Below are positions 8,184 to 17,600 of a stretch of 64,000 bases of DNA, in pieces. The notes beneath the pieces were generated by a model. The model saw only the letters and a program-made list of their open reading frames with translations. It was not told the DNA's origin and did no database searches. Position numbers and translations under genes: made by a program. Position 1 is the first letter of the stretch. The number at the start of each line of letters is the position of its first letter. This DNA comes from Kitasatospora cinereorecta (GTDB lineage: Bacteria > Actinomycetota > Actinomycetes > Streptomycetales > Streptomycetaceae), in NCBI RefSeq assembly GCF_024172095.1, contig NZ_JAMZDX010000008.1, positions 62,001-126,000 on the forward strand, in the 5' to 3' direction.

Positions 8184-9482
8184 ATGGACCACGCACTCGT
8201 ACACCAGATCCGGCGCCAGTCCGGAAGCGTCCTGGCACAGCGCCGCCGCTCCGACGAGGCGGCCGGCCTGGTCCCGATGGACCTGGACAGCGAGCGGCAG
8301 TACGCCCGTTCGGTGATCCGCGACGTCCTGAACGAGCACTTCCAGGCCGAGGCCGGACGCGGCATGGCGCTGCCCGACGCCGCCGAGGAAGCGGAACTCG
8401 CCGAGGCCGTCCACGCCGCGCTGTACGGCGCCGGGGCCCTGCAGCCGCTGCTGGAGGACCGGGACATCGAGAACATCGACATGCAGGGCCACGACAACGT
8501 CTTCATCACCCGCGCCGGTGGCCGTATCGAGCGGGGTGCGCCGGTCTGCGGCAGCGACGACGAACTTGTCGAGCTGGTGCAGACCCTGGCCGCCACGGCC
8601 GGGCTGACCTCCCGGGCCTGGGACACCGTCAACTGGGAGCTGGACCTTCGCCTGCCCGGCGGCGAGCGCCTGTCCGCCGTCATGGCCGCCTCCGAGCGCC
8701 CTCACCTGAGCATCCGCAAGCCCCGTCTGGGCAAGGTGGCGCTGGACTTCCTGGTCAAGAACGGCACCGTCAGCGACGACGCCGCCCAGTTCCTGCGCTC
8801 GGCGGTGCTCGCCAAGAAGAACATGGTCATCTGCGGGGCGACCGACTCCGGCAAGACCACCCTGCTGCGCGCCATCGCGAACGAGATCCCGCCGAGCGAG
8901 CGCCTGATCACCGTCGAGGGCGTCCGCGAACTCGGGCTCGACGAGTTCAAGGACCTGCACCCCAACATCGCCGTGTGGGAGGCGCGCCTGCCCAACTCCG
9001 AGGGGCAGGGCGAGATCAGCCTCTCCAGCCTGGTGCGCCGTTCCCTGCGGCAGAACCCCTCCCGGGTGATCGTTGGTGAGGTCCTCGGCGACGAGATCAT
9101 CGACATGCTGCGCGCCATGAGCCAGGGCAACAACGGCTCCCTGTCCACGATCCACTCCGACTCCGCTCAGGGCGCGTTCAGTCGCATCGCCCTGTACGCG
9201 CTGGCTGCGGAGAAGCCGCTGCCGATCGAGGCCAGCCACATGCTGATCGCCCAGTCGATCAACTTCGTGGTCTTCATCAGCAAGGTCCGCAACCACGAGA
9301 CCGGCGAGGAGCAGCGCAGGGTCACCGAGATCCGCGAGGTCAACGGCTTCGACGGGCAGGTCTCCTCCTCCCGGGTGTTCGCCTACGACCACGCGATCGG
9401 GGCGCTGCGGGCCGACTCGCAGATCAGCTGCCTGCCGGATCTGGAGCGTCACGGGTACTACCCGAGCGGGGGGTGGATGTGA
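8184..9482 (+). CDS. tadA: TadA/CpaF secretion ATPase
   Basis: A 432-residue hexameric traffic ATPase that powers pilus assembly at the inner face of the membrane. Visible motifs are Walker A GATDSGKTT (near residue 220), the Asp/His-box region after it, Walker B RVIVGEVLGDE (near 295) and the conserved NNGSLSTIHSDSAQGAF. The N-terminal domain carries the usual DRDIENIDMQG. The start is ATG 8184, preceded by aggaga. The frame stays open far upstream, but that stretch lies opposite the two preceding genes and is not coding. Its stop overlaps the TadB start. Confidence 0.92.
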   Translation: MDHALVHQIRRQSGSVLAQRRRSDEAAGLVPMDLDSERQYARSVIRDVLNEHFQAEAGRGMALPDAAEEAELAEAVHAALYGAGALQPLLEDRDIENIDMQGHDNVFITRAGGRIERGAPVCGSDDELVELVQTLAATAGLTSRAWDTVNWELDLRLPGGERLSAVMAASERPHLSIRKPRLGKVALDFLVKNGTVSDDAAQFLRSAVLAKKNMVICGATDSGKTTLLRAIANEIPPSERLITVEGVRELGLDEFKDLHPNIAVWEARLPNSEGQGEISLSSLVRRSLRQNPSRVIVGEVLGDEIIDMLRAMSQGNNGSLSTIHSDSAQGAFSRIALYALAAEKPLPIEASHMLIAQSINFVVFISKVRNHETGEEQRRVTEIREVNGFDGQVSSSRVFAYDHAIGALRADSQISCLPDLERHGYYPSGGWM

Positions 9483-10348
9483 GCAACATCTTCCTGTCCC
9501 CGGACACCATGCTGGCGCTGCTGTGCGGCCTGGTCGCCGGCGGCGGCGTGGCTCTGCTGATCGCCTCGCTCGTCGGCTGGCCCCGGCGGGCGAAGACCGG
9601 CCCGAGCACCGGGGAGCGGCTCGCCGCCTTCGCGCGGCGCCGGGGCGGCACGGCCGCGATCGCCGGGCTGCTCGTCCTGGTCACCACCCAGTGGCTGGTC
9701 GCCGCGGTCGCCGTCACCCTGGTCCTGCTGTTCCGCGACAGGCTGTTCGGCGGTGCCAAGGCCGAGCGGGAGGGGCTGGCCTACATCGAGGGCCTGGCCG
9801 GGTGGATCGAGAGCCTGCGCGACACCCTGGCCGGGGCGGTCGGCCTGGAGCAGGCGATCCAGGCCAGCGCCCGCGCCGCCGCGCCCGCGCTGCGTCCGCA
9901 CCTGCTGACGATGATCGACCGGCTGCGGGCCAAGACCCCGCTGCAGGCCGCGCTCGACCAGTTCGCCGACGACCTCGGCGACGGCTCGGCGGACGTCATC
10001 ATCATCGCGCTGAAGGACAACGCGAGGCAGCGCGGGCCTGGTCTGCGCGATGTGCTCGGCGAGCTCGCCCAGACCGCCCGTGACGAGGCGGACATGCGCC
10101 GCCGGATCCTGGCGTCGCGCGCCGGCACCCGCAGGAGCGTGCAGATCGTGACGACGATCGTCGTCGCGGTCCCGCTCGGCACGGCGATCTTCAACCCGAC
10201 CTTCGTCGAGCCCTACCGCACCGTCCAGGGCCAGGCCGTGCTGATGGTCGTGGTGCTGTTCTTCACCGCGGCGCTGGTGTGGCTGCGCAGGCTGTCCGTC
10301 CTCAAGGCGCCGGACCGTCTGCTGCTCCGATCGGAGGTGTCCCGGTGA
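9473..10348 (+). CDS. tadB: TadB inner-membrane platform protein
   Basis: A 291-residue T2SSF-type membrane protein, one half of the Tad platform contacted by TadA. Hydrophobic segments lie near residues 14-37, 60-85, 220-238 and 250-272, with a cytoplasmic helical domain between them containing the conserved ADVIIIALKDNARQRG and TARDEADMRRRI patch. Starts are GTG 9473 or GTG 9479; the latter overlaps the TadA stop as GTGA. Its own stop overlaps the next GTG by the same arrangement, showing translational coupling along the operon. Confidence 0.88.
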   Translation: MDVSNIFLSPDTMLALLCGLVAGGGVALLIASLVGWPRRAKTGPSTGERLAAFARRRGGTAAIAGLLVLVTTQWLVAAVAVTLVLLFRDRLFGGAKAEREGLAYIEGLAGWIESLRDTLAGAVGLEQAIQASARAAAPALRPHLLTMIDRLRAKTPLQAALDQFADDLGDGSADVIIIALKDNARQRGPGLRDVLGELAQTARDEADMRRRILASRAGTRRSVQIVTTIVVAVPLGTAIFNPTFVEPYRTVQGQAVLMVVVLFFTAALVWLRRLSVLKAPDRLLLRSEVSR

Positions 10349-11256
10349 TCGCGACCATGGCGGCCGGCGGCGCGTTCGGCCTCGGCCTGTTCCTCCTGGT
10401 GCGGGCCCTGCTGCCCGGCAGGGTCAGCCCGGCGGCGGCCGTTGCGCGCGTCGACGCCCTGCGAGCGGGCGGAGCGCCGGCGGTGTCGGCTCCGGTCACC
10501 GCCGTCGGTGCCCAGGAGAAGATCATCGGCCGGATCGGCCCGAAGATCGCGGCGTTCTACGCCAAGCAGGGCTGGACGCTGCACTCCCAGCGCGCCAACC
10601 TGGCGCTGCTGGAGAAGCCGCTGGACGTCTTCCTGGCGCAGAAGGTCGTCTTCGCGGCGGCCGGGCTGCTGGTCGGTCCGCCGATCTCCCTGGTGCTGTG
10701 GATGGGCGGCGTCACCGACAGCGCCCTGACACCGGTGTGGCTGACCCTGGTGTCGATCGTCGGCTGCTTCTTCCTCCCGGACATGGAGGTCGCCACCGAG
10801 GCGACCAAGGTCCGGGCGGAGTACCAGCGGGCCGTCAGCGTCTACATGTCGCTCGTCCACCTCAACCTGGCCGGCGGCAGCGGCCTGCCCGAGGCGATGA
10901 AGGCGGCCGCGGAGTCGTCCAACAGCGCCCCGATGGTCCGCATCCGCCGTGCCCTGGACGAGGCCCGCCTGCAGGGCATCCCGCAGTGGCAGGCACCGGG
11001 CCGCCTCGGGGAGGAGGTCGGCCTCACCGACCTGATCGACCTGACGTCCACCCTGTCACTGGTCGCCGAGGACGGGGCGAAGGTCCGCCAGTCCCTCAAG
11101 GCCCGCGCCGAGACGCTCCGCAGGCGCGACATCGCCCGCATGGAGACCGCCGCCGGCGCCAACGGCCAGTCCATGTTGGTCGCCCAGATGCTGCTCGTCG
11201 CCGGGTTCCTTGTGTTCCTCGGCTACCCCGCCATGCAGCACCTGGCGTCCTTCTGA
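10345..11256 (+). CDS. tadC: TadC inner-membrane platform protein
   Basis: A 303-residue T2SSF-family protein, the second platform component. Transmembrane segments lie near residues 2-25, about 94-118, 129-148 and 275-298, with the cytoplasmic helical domain between (MSLVHLNLAGGSGLPEAMKAAA and KVRQSLKARAETLRRRDIARMET). The start is GTG 10345, overlapping the TadB stop (GTGA) and preceded by ggagg at about 10333. A 43-base gap separates it from the prepilin gene, enough for a separate internal ribosome site. Confidence 0.88.
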   Translation: MIATMAAGGAFGLGLFLLVRALLPGRVSPAAAVARVDALRAGGAPAVSAPVTAVGAQEKIIGRIGPKIAAFYAKQGWTLHSQRANLALLEKPLDVFLAQKVVFAAAGLLVGPPISLVLWMGGVTDSALTPVWLTLVSIVGCFFLPDMEVATEATKVRAEYQRAVSVYMSLVHLNLAGGSGLPEAMKAAAESSNSAPMVRIRRALDEARLQGIPQWQAPGRLGEEVGLTDLIDLTSTLSLVAEDGAKVRQSLKARAETLRRRDIARMETAAGANGQSMLVAQMLLVAGFLVFLGYPAMQHLASF

Positions 11257-11299
11257 CCACCACCCGAAGATTTCTGCTCCAACTACGAGGGGAGACCCC

Positions 11300-11575
11300 A
11301 TGTCCGTCACCGTCATCGAGGCGCACACCGAGCGCCCGACCCCCAAGCCGCTGACGCAGCGTCTGGCCGCCGCCAAGGCGGGCCGCAAGGGCAAGCGCGG
11401 CGATGCTGGTCTGTCCGCCGTCGAGTTCCTCGGCTTCGCCCTCCTGGCGATCGTCATCGTCGGCATCGTCGGGTTCGGCGTGAAGCAGGCCATCACCACC
11501 AAGACGAACGACGTCGGCACCTGCATCACCACGTCCGACTCCACCCAGAACGGGACCGGGACCGGCTGCAAGTAG
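11300..11575 (+). CDS. Flp-type prepilin
   Basis: A 91-residue precursor, the probable major pilus subunit. A basic leader of 37 residues ends in Gly, followed by the processed N-terminus LSAVEFLGFALL, with Glu at mature position 5, the hallmark for prepilin-peptidase cleavage. The next 20 or so residues are the hydrophobic assembly helix. The mature tail is short (about 30 residues) and has two Cys, one near the C-terminus, that could pair. The start is ATG 11300 with gaggggag just before. The peptidase would be the protein at 21579. Confidence 0.88.
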   Translation: MSVTVIEAHTERPTPKPLTQRLAAAKAGRKGKRGDAGLSAVEFLGFALLAIVIVGIVGFGVKQAITTKTNDVGTCITTSDSTQNGTGTGCK

Positions 11576-11628
11576 GGCCGGGCCGTACACCGCTGAACTG
11601 GACCAGGGTCATGAAGGGGGAACCACCA

Positions 11629-12054
11629 ATGCGGCACCGACCGGGTCTGTCCCGGGCCCGTCGCCAGGGCGACCGAGGATCTTCGACGATCGAGTTCCTT
11701 CTGCTCACGCCGCTGCTGGTGGGCATCGTCTTCTCCCTGGTCCAGTTCGGCATGTACTACTTCGCCAAGCAGGTCACCGAGGCCGCCGCGCAGGCTGGAG
11801 CCCGCAAGGCCCGCGCCACCGCGGAGGACTACCCGAACGGCTGGGCCGACGCCGCTCGCACCACCACCGCGAGCCGGATCCAGGACCTGGGTCCGGCGCT
11901 GGTGGGCGACCCGTCCATCACGCCCTACGCGCAGGGGGACAACGTCGGAGTCGTCGTGACCGCCGACGTGGTCTCGGTGGTCCCGTGGATCCACCTGCAC
12001 GTCACCTCGCGCAGCGTGGGTCCGATCGAAAGGTTCATCCCCGATGCTGGCTGA
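11629..12054 (+). CDS. tadE: TadE-like pseudopilin 1
   Basis: A 141-residue pseudopilin. A basic leader ends RRQGDRG, then SSTIEFLLLTPLLVGIVFSL, with Glu at position +5 after the Gly and a hydrophobic helix, as in TadE. The remainder is extracytoplasmic (AKQVTEAAAQAGARKARATA). The ATG at 11629 is chosen over the in-frame ATG at 11611 because ggggga lies at the right distance. It overlaps the next gene by 11 bases. Confidence 0.85.
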   Translation: MRHRPGLSRARRQGDRGSSTIEFLLLTPLLVGIVFSLVQFGMYYFAKQVTEAAAQAGARKARATAEDYPNGWADAARTTTASRIQDLGPALVGDPSITPYAQGDNVGVVVTADVVSVVPWIHLHVTSRSVGPIERFIPDAG

Positions 12055-12463
12055 CACCGTGCGGCCCCGACGGACGGATGCCGGGGTCAGCTCCGTCGAG
12101 CTGGTCCTCATGGCGCCGCTGCTGATGCTGTTCATCCTGCTGCTGATCGCGCTCGGCCAGATCAGCCAGGCCCAGTCCACCCTGGACGGCACCGCCCGCG
12201 ACGCCGCCCGGGCCGGGGCGCTTCAGCGGGACTGGAACTCCGCCGTGGCCGCCGCCCGGCAGACCGCCAACGCCAACATCGGGGGCACCTGCGCGGGCGG
12301 CATCACCGTCACCCCCAGCGGGACCTTCGAGGCCGGGGGCATGTTCACCATCACCCTGTCCTGCGACGTCCAAGGCCTGAGCTCCCTCGGGATCGGGTGG
12401 ACCAAGCAGGTCTCGGGCAGGTCCACCGCCCCGCTCGACACCTACCGCCGGGTGGCGCCATGA
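12044..12463 (+). CDS. TadE-like pseudopilin 2
   Basis: A 139-residue pseudopilin with leader TDAG followed by VSSVELVLMAPLLMLFILLL; Glu is at +5. The soluble part has AQSTLDGTARDAARAGALQR, characteristic of TadE/TadF proteins, and two Cys that could form a disulfide. The start ATG 12044 lies inside the end of the previous gene, and its stop overlaps the following ATG (ATGA), so all three are coupled. Confidence 0.85.
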   Translation: MLADTVRPRRTDAGVSSVELVLMAPLLMLFILLLIALGQISQAQSTLDGTARDAARAGALQRDWNSAVAAARQTANANIGGTCAGGITVTPSGTFEAGGMFTITLSCDVQGLSSLGIGWTKQVSGRSTAPLDTYRRVAP

Positions 12464-12897
12464 CGATCACATCCCGCCGCGCCCGCCGCGGCGACAGCGG
12501 CTCGGGCGCGATCGCCCTGATCCTCGCCGCGATCCTCGTCCTGGTCGTCGCCGGATTCTTCATCGACACCGGCCGGGCGATCCACCAGCGCGAACGCGCC
12601 TCCGACGTCGCCGAGCAGGCCGCACGATACGCCGCCAACCACATCAGCGCCGACGCCCTGCGCGCCGGAGCCGGTGTGGTCGTCGACACCCAGAACTGCA
12701 CCTCGAACGTGCAGGCCTTCGTGCTGCAGTCCGGCTTCGCCGACAGCGACGCGTACGCCTCCGAGTGCACCGCGGCCGTCGGAAACACCGTCAGCGTCCG
12801 TGTCCGCCTCACCTATCACCCCCTCCTGATGAAGATCGGCAATGGCGACCCACAGGTGTGGGGCCACGCCACCGCACAGGCCGTACAGGAACATTGA
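12460..12897 (+). CDS. TadG-like pilus-associated membrane protein
   Basis: A 145-residue protein with an N-terminal GDSGSGAIALILAAILVLVVAGFF segment, resembling a prepilin leader, but the residue at +5 is Ala, not Glu. Processing by the prepilin peptidase is therefore doubtful and it may stay as an anchored protein. The mature part contains FIDTGRAIHQRERASDVAEQAARYAA, the typical TadG N-terminal pattern, but it lacks the large C-terminal domain of full TadG proteins. Coupled to the previous gene by ATGA. Confidence 0.75.
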   Translation: MTITSRRARRGDSGSGAIALILAAILVLVVAGFFIDTGRAIHQRERASDVAEQAARYAANHISADALRAGAGVVVDTQNCTSNVQAFVLQSGFADSDAYASECTAAVGNTVSVRVRLTYHPLLMKIGNGDPQVWGHATAQAVQEH

Positions 12898-12934
12898 CCC
12901 CTGACGGATCATCCGAAGGGGACGGGAGAACACA

Positions 12935-13618
12935 ATGACCAGCACCACCCGCACGCACCACCTGCCGCTGAACGCCGTCTCGGGCGCAGCGGCCGCCGCG
13001 CTGCTCGTCGCCGTCCTGGCCGGCTGTTCCTCCAGCGGCTCCAAGGCCTCGAGCGACATCACCGGTGCCCAGAGCGCGCCGCCCACCACCGCGTCCGCCA
13101 GCCCCAGCCCGACCGCGGCCCAGCCGGCCGGGGCCCCTCCAATCGCCCTGCCCGACGACGTCATCGTCAACCTGGAGTTCAAGCCCAGCGGCGACGCCAC
13201 CAAGGACAAGGTGTCCGCCGACCTGAGCTACGCACTGAAGGCGTTCAACGAGGCCCAGGCCAAGGGCGACATCAACCTCCCGTCGATGCTCTACTCCTAC
13301 ACCGGCACCGCGGGCGCGTACATGAAGCAGGCAGTCGACCAGCTCACCTCGAGGAACCAGACGATCACCGGTACCGACCGGTACTACGCCCTGACCGTGG
13401 ACGTGAAGGACACCTCCCACGCGGTGGTGGCGTACTGCGAGTCGCAGGCGGCGAGTTACGCGAAGGACAAGGCCAGCGGAAAGGTCCTCACGACCACGCC
13501 CGGCATCAACGACTTCACGGACTGGACCATGAGTATGGAACTGTCCGACAAGGGCGTCTGGCGCGTGGCCACCCCGCTCGCGGAGAAGGGGTCCACCCGG
13601 TGCCAGAGCGCAGCCTGA
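12935..13618 (+). CDS. lipoprotein of the Tad locus
   Basis: A 227-residue predicted lipoprotein. The signal sequence ends in a lipobox LAGC (Cys near residue 30) followed by a Ser/Thr/Pro-rich spacer (about 33-66), then a folded domain (DDVIVNLEFKPSGDATKDKV ... YSYTGTAGAYMKQAVDQ). The domain pattern resembles small NTF2-like or VirB8-type envelope proteins, but no family is certain. A gggga site precedes ATG 12935. Its 3' end overlaps the next gene by 19 bases. Confidence 0.7.
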   Translation: MTSTTRTHHLPLNAVSGAAAAALLVAVLAGCSSSGSKASSDITGAQSAPPTTASASPSPTAAQPAGAPPIALPDDVIVNLEFKPSGDATKDKVSADLSYALKAFNEAQAKGDINLPSMLYSYTGTAGAYMKQAVDQLTSRNQTITGTDRYYALTVDVKDTSHAVVAYCESQAASYAKDKASGKVLTTTPGINDFTDWTMSMELSDKGVWRVATPLAEKGSTRCQSAA

Positions 13619-14592
13619 GGACGTCCGCCGGGGCCGTCGCCGTCGCGCTCGCCGCGACAGTGGCGGCCTCGGCCACCGCTCATGCGGACCGCGGTACCGG
13701 CTGGGGCAGCGCGCCGTCCGTGGGAGCCATCGAGTCGCATGTGGAGATCCAGGTCAGCGGGGCCGGTGCGGACGGAAAGCACCTGACCTCGCTGGGCGGC
13801 AACTACGATCCGCCGGCGTGCTGGTACGAGCCCCAGTACACGCCGGAGCAGTTCGACGCGGCGTACCAGCAGATGCTGGCCGGGATGTCCGGGGCGATGG
13901 GCGCCGAGGCGAAGGCCGAGTACGACCGGCTGAAGGCCGATCAGGACTTCCACCGCGGGCAGGACGGCCGCTGGTGGGGCATGGTCAAGACGAAGAAGGC
14001 CTGGGACCTGCCGGTCACCGCGCCGTGCACGCAGCAGGCGGGCATCGTGTGGGTGCCCACCGGCAAGCCGCCGGCCGGGATGCCCGTGATCACCCCGGTG
14101 ATGTTGTCGAAGTTGGCGTACGGGGCGACGAAGCTCCCGCCGCCGCACGTCGCGCTGTCGCCGCGCGCCGACCAGCAGACCGTCAACCTGCCGACGTACG
14201 TGAAGTTCGACCAGCCGATCCAGCCGGTGTCCGTGACCGCCTCGCTGAACTACAGCGGGATCAGCGTCGCAGCGTCGACGCTGGCCGTGCCGGTCAGCCT
14301 GCGGATCGACGCGGGCACCAACGACGCGAGCCCGGCAAGCTGCACCTACGACTTCGTCAGGAGTGGCTCCGGGTACCAGGTCGACTCCTCCGGTTCCTCC
14401 TGCAACGTGACCTACCAGCGCTCCAGCCGCGGCGGCACGTTCCCGCTGACCGCGCAGGTGACCTGGAAGGTGACCTGGACCGCGTCGACGAACCCGAACG
14501 CCACCCCCGCGAATCCCCTGCCGGACGGGGTCACCGGCGGCGCACCGCAGGACGTGACCGTCCGGGAGATCCAGACGATCGTCACCGGGTAG
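13600..14592 (+). CDS. secreted protein of the Tad locus
   Basis: A 330-residue exported protein. An N-terminal signal peptide (SAGAVAVALAATVAASATAHA, cut after AHA near residue 29) precedes a soluble domain with a few Cys that could form disulfides. The segment AYQQMLAGMSGAMGAEAKAE is helical and the C-terminal half is Ser/Thr/Val-rich and probably beta-structured. The GTG start at 13600 lies inside the preceding gene, which implies coupling. Proteins of this kind recur in streptomycete Tad operons, but their role is unknown. Confidence 0.7.
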   Translation: MPERSLRTSAGAVAVALAATVAASATAHADRGTGWGSAPSVGAIESHVEIQVSGAGADGKHLTSLGGNYDPPACWYEPQYTPEQFDAAYQQMLAGMSGAMGAEAKAEYDRLKADQDFHRGQDGRWWGMVKTKKAWDLPVTAPCTQQAGIVWVPTGKPPAGMPVITPVMLSKLAYGATKLPPPHVALSPRADQQTVNLPTYVKFDQPIQPVSVTASLNYSGISVAASTLAVPVSLRIDAGTNDASPASCTYDFVRSGSGYQVDSSGSSCNVTYQRSSRGGTFPLTAQVTWKVTWTASTNPNATPANPLPDGVTGGAPQDVTVREIQTIVTG

Positions 14593-14632
14593 GCCGGGCG
14601 AGACAGCGCAACCGAATCAAGGAAGGCCGAGG

Positions 14633-17600
14633 ATGGCGAACACACGGATCAAGGCGCCCGCGGGTGCCGGCTCACGCACGCTCGGGGACGTGCTGCGGGC
14701 GCTGCTCGCGGGGGTGCTGCTGGCCGCCATCCTGGCCGGCATTCCCTATGGCCTGGTGCGGTTCGTGGGGTGGCCGCTGCCCACGACGATGCCGGACATG
14801 TCGATGCTCACCCAGGCGGTGGGCGTCGACACGATGATCGACATCCTCGCGGTCATCGTCTGGGCCCTGTGGGCGCAGTTCGCGTTCTGCGTCGCGGTGG
14901 AGCTCCGGGCCGCGGTGTCGGGTATCGACATCGACGTGCGCCTCCCGGCGGCCGGCGGCAGCCAGGCGCTGGCCCGGGCGCTGGTCACCAGCATGCTGCT
15001 CGTCGGCGCCGGCGCCCTGACCGCCGGTCAGGCTGCGAGCGCCGCAGCGGTCCCGGCCCCCGGCCCGCAGGTGGCCGCGGTCGCCAGCGCCGTTCCCGCC
15101 GCCGCCCCTCAGACCGCCGCCACTGCGGCCACGGCGGCTCCCGCCGCCTCGGGTCCGGTTTACACCGTGCAGGCCTCCACCGGTTCGCACCACGAGACGC
15201 TGTGGGACATCGCCGAGCGCCACCTGGGCGACGGCAAGCGGTACAAGGAGATCTTCGAACTCAACAGGGACCGCATCCAGCCGGACGGCAGCCGTATGAC
15301 CGAGGCCGGGATCGTCCGCGCGGGCTGGCAGCTGGTGATGCCCGCCGACGCCACGGGCCTGCCCGGCGCCTCCGCGGCCGAGCCTGCGCCCGCCGCGGCG
15401 GCCGGCGGCGGCCAGCACACCGTCACCGTGCAGAAGGGCGACACCCTCTCCCGGATCGCCGAAGAGCAGCTCGGCAGCGCCGACGCCTACCCGCAGCTGC
15501 TGGAGGCGTCGAAGGACGTCGTCCAGCCGGGCGGGCGGCACCTCACCGACCCCGACAAGCTGTTCCCGGGGGACGTCATCGTGATCCCAGGACCGGCCGC
15601 GGCGACGCCGACACCGGCCGCCACCGCACCCGACCCGGCCCCGGCGGCAGCCGCCCCGGCCGCCACCGGTACCGCGCCCAGTGCCCCCTCGACGCCGTCG
15701 CCCGCCCCGAGCCGCCCTGCACCCGCCGCCACCGATGCGGCCTCCCCCGCGGCCGCGACGCCCGCGCCCGCCGCCTCGACGGCCCCCGCCACCCCGACGG
15801 CTCCCGACGCCACACCCCAGGCCCCGCAGACCGCCGAGGCCACGACCGGCGACACCACCCGGTCGCCGATCTCCCTCCAGCAGGGCATCGGCGGAATCGC
15901 CGCCCTCCTCGGCGCCGGCGCCCTGGCCGTCATCGTCGCTCGGCGCCGCGCGCAGCAGCGCGACCGGCGACCCGGCGAGCAGATCGCCATGCCGGAGGAG
16001 ACCAGCCAGGTCGAGATGGTGCTCGACCGCACCTCCTCCCCCGTCCTGGTCGACCTGCTCGACCGCGCGCTGCGCACCCTCGCCCACCACCACGCGCAGG
16101 ACCTGCCCCAGATCATCGGCGCCCGGGTCCAGCAGGACCGGGTGGAGATCCGGGTCGAGGACCCCGACGCGGAGGCCCTGGCCCCGTTCACCGACCGATC
16201 CGGCGGATGGTGGGGTGTCCGCGGCGACCGCGCCGTCCTGCTCAGCGCCGCCGAGGCCCGCACCGTGCCCGCCCCCTACCCGGGCCTGGCCACGATCGGC
16301 ACCGCCGAGGACGGCACCCTGCTGCTGGCGGATCTCCACCACGCCCGGGTGCTGCTGCTGGACGGCGACGAGCAGAACGTGCGCGAGGTCGCCCGCGGCA
16401 TCGCCATGGAGGCCGGCACCGCCCTGTGGGCCGACCATGCCGAGATCATGACCGCAGGCTTCGGGCTGGAGCTGCAACAGCTCCTCCCCCAGTGCCGCAC
16501 CATGTTCGTCCCCCGCCTGGCCACCGCAACCGCCGACCTGGCGCGGGTGATGGTCGAACTCCACCAGGCCGAGCACGAAGGCGGCGAGCAGCCGCAGCCG
16601 TGGATGGTGGTGTGCTCCACCGTCCCGTCGCCGGACGAGCTGTACGAGTTCGCGGACGTCATCGGCAAGGTGCCGGACAGGGTGCGCGTCGCGGCGGTAC
16701 TGCCCGCCGCCGGCCAGGCCCGAGACCTGTTCCCCGACGCCGAAATCCTGGACGCGAACCTGGTGACGGACCTTCAGTCGCTCGAGTCGTTGGACACCGA
16801 GGTCGTCCTCCAGCGCGTCACGGACGAGGTCTACCGTCAGCTGACCGCCGACCTGACCACCGCCGCACAGCCAGCCACCGAGGCCGAAGGCGCCTGGGCG
16901 CAGGTCCCCGACCCCGACCGCAAGGTGTTCGGCCCATCCTCTCCCCAGAAGGGCGGCACCCCGCCCCGCAGCCACCTGTCCCTGCTGGCCACCCCCGCGG
17001 TGCCGACTGCGACGGCCGACGGCGGACAGAAGGACGAGGACGAGGAGACGACCGAGGTTGGGAACGTGCCCGCTGCCGGCATGCCGACCCAGGCCGACGC
17101 CGAGCAGCTGCCGCCGACCGGCACCGGGTCCATCGCACCGGTCGCCGCCAAGTCGGGCGAGGACGCCATCCCTGCTCAGGCCCAAGGCCCGGTGAACGCC
17201 ACCGACGACACCGTCGACGGGGACCCTGCCGCAGCCGCCACGGCGCCCAAGCTTGCGAAGGTCCCGCCGCGGGTGAGCGTGGTCCGCGACGGCGACGCTC
17301 CGGCGCCGGCCGAGGGGACTGCCCCTCAGGTGCAGGTGCTGGGGCCGCTGCGGATCACCGGGATCGGCGATGCCCCGATCCAGCCGAAGCTGGTGCTGCT
17401 GGCGGCGCTGCTCCTCTTCAAGTCCGACCGGGGCTACGGCGCGATCGCCAACAACATGGACCCCGTCAGCCCGTGGACCCAGTCGACGATGGACACCCAC
17501 ATGTCCCGACTTCGGCGCCGGCTGGGCGTCGACTCCACCGGAGAGCCGTACCTGCGCCCCAAGCCCAAGGGCGTCGAGCAGTACGCCCTCTCACCCGAGG

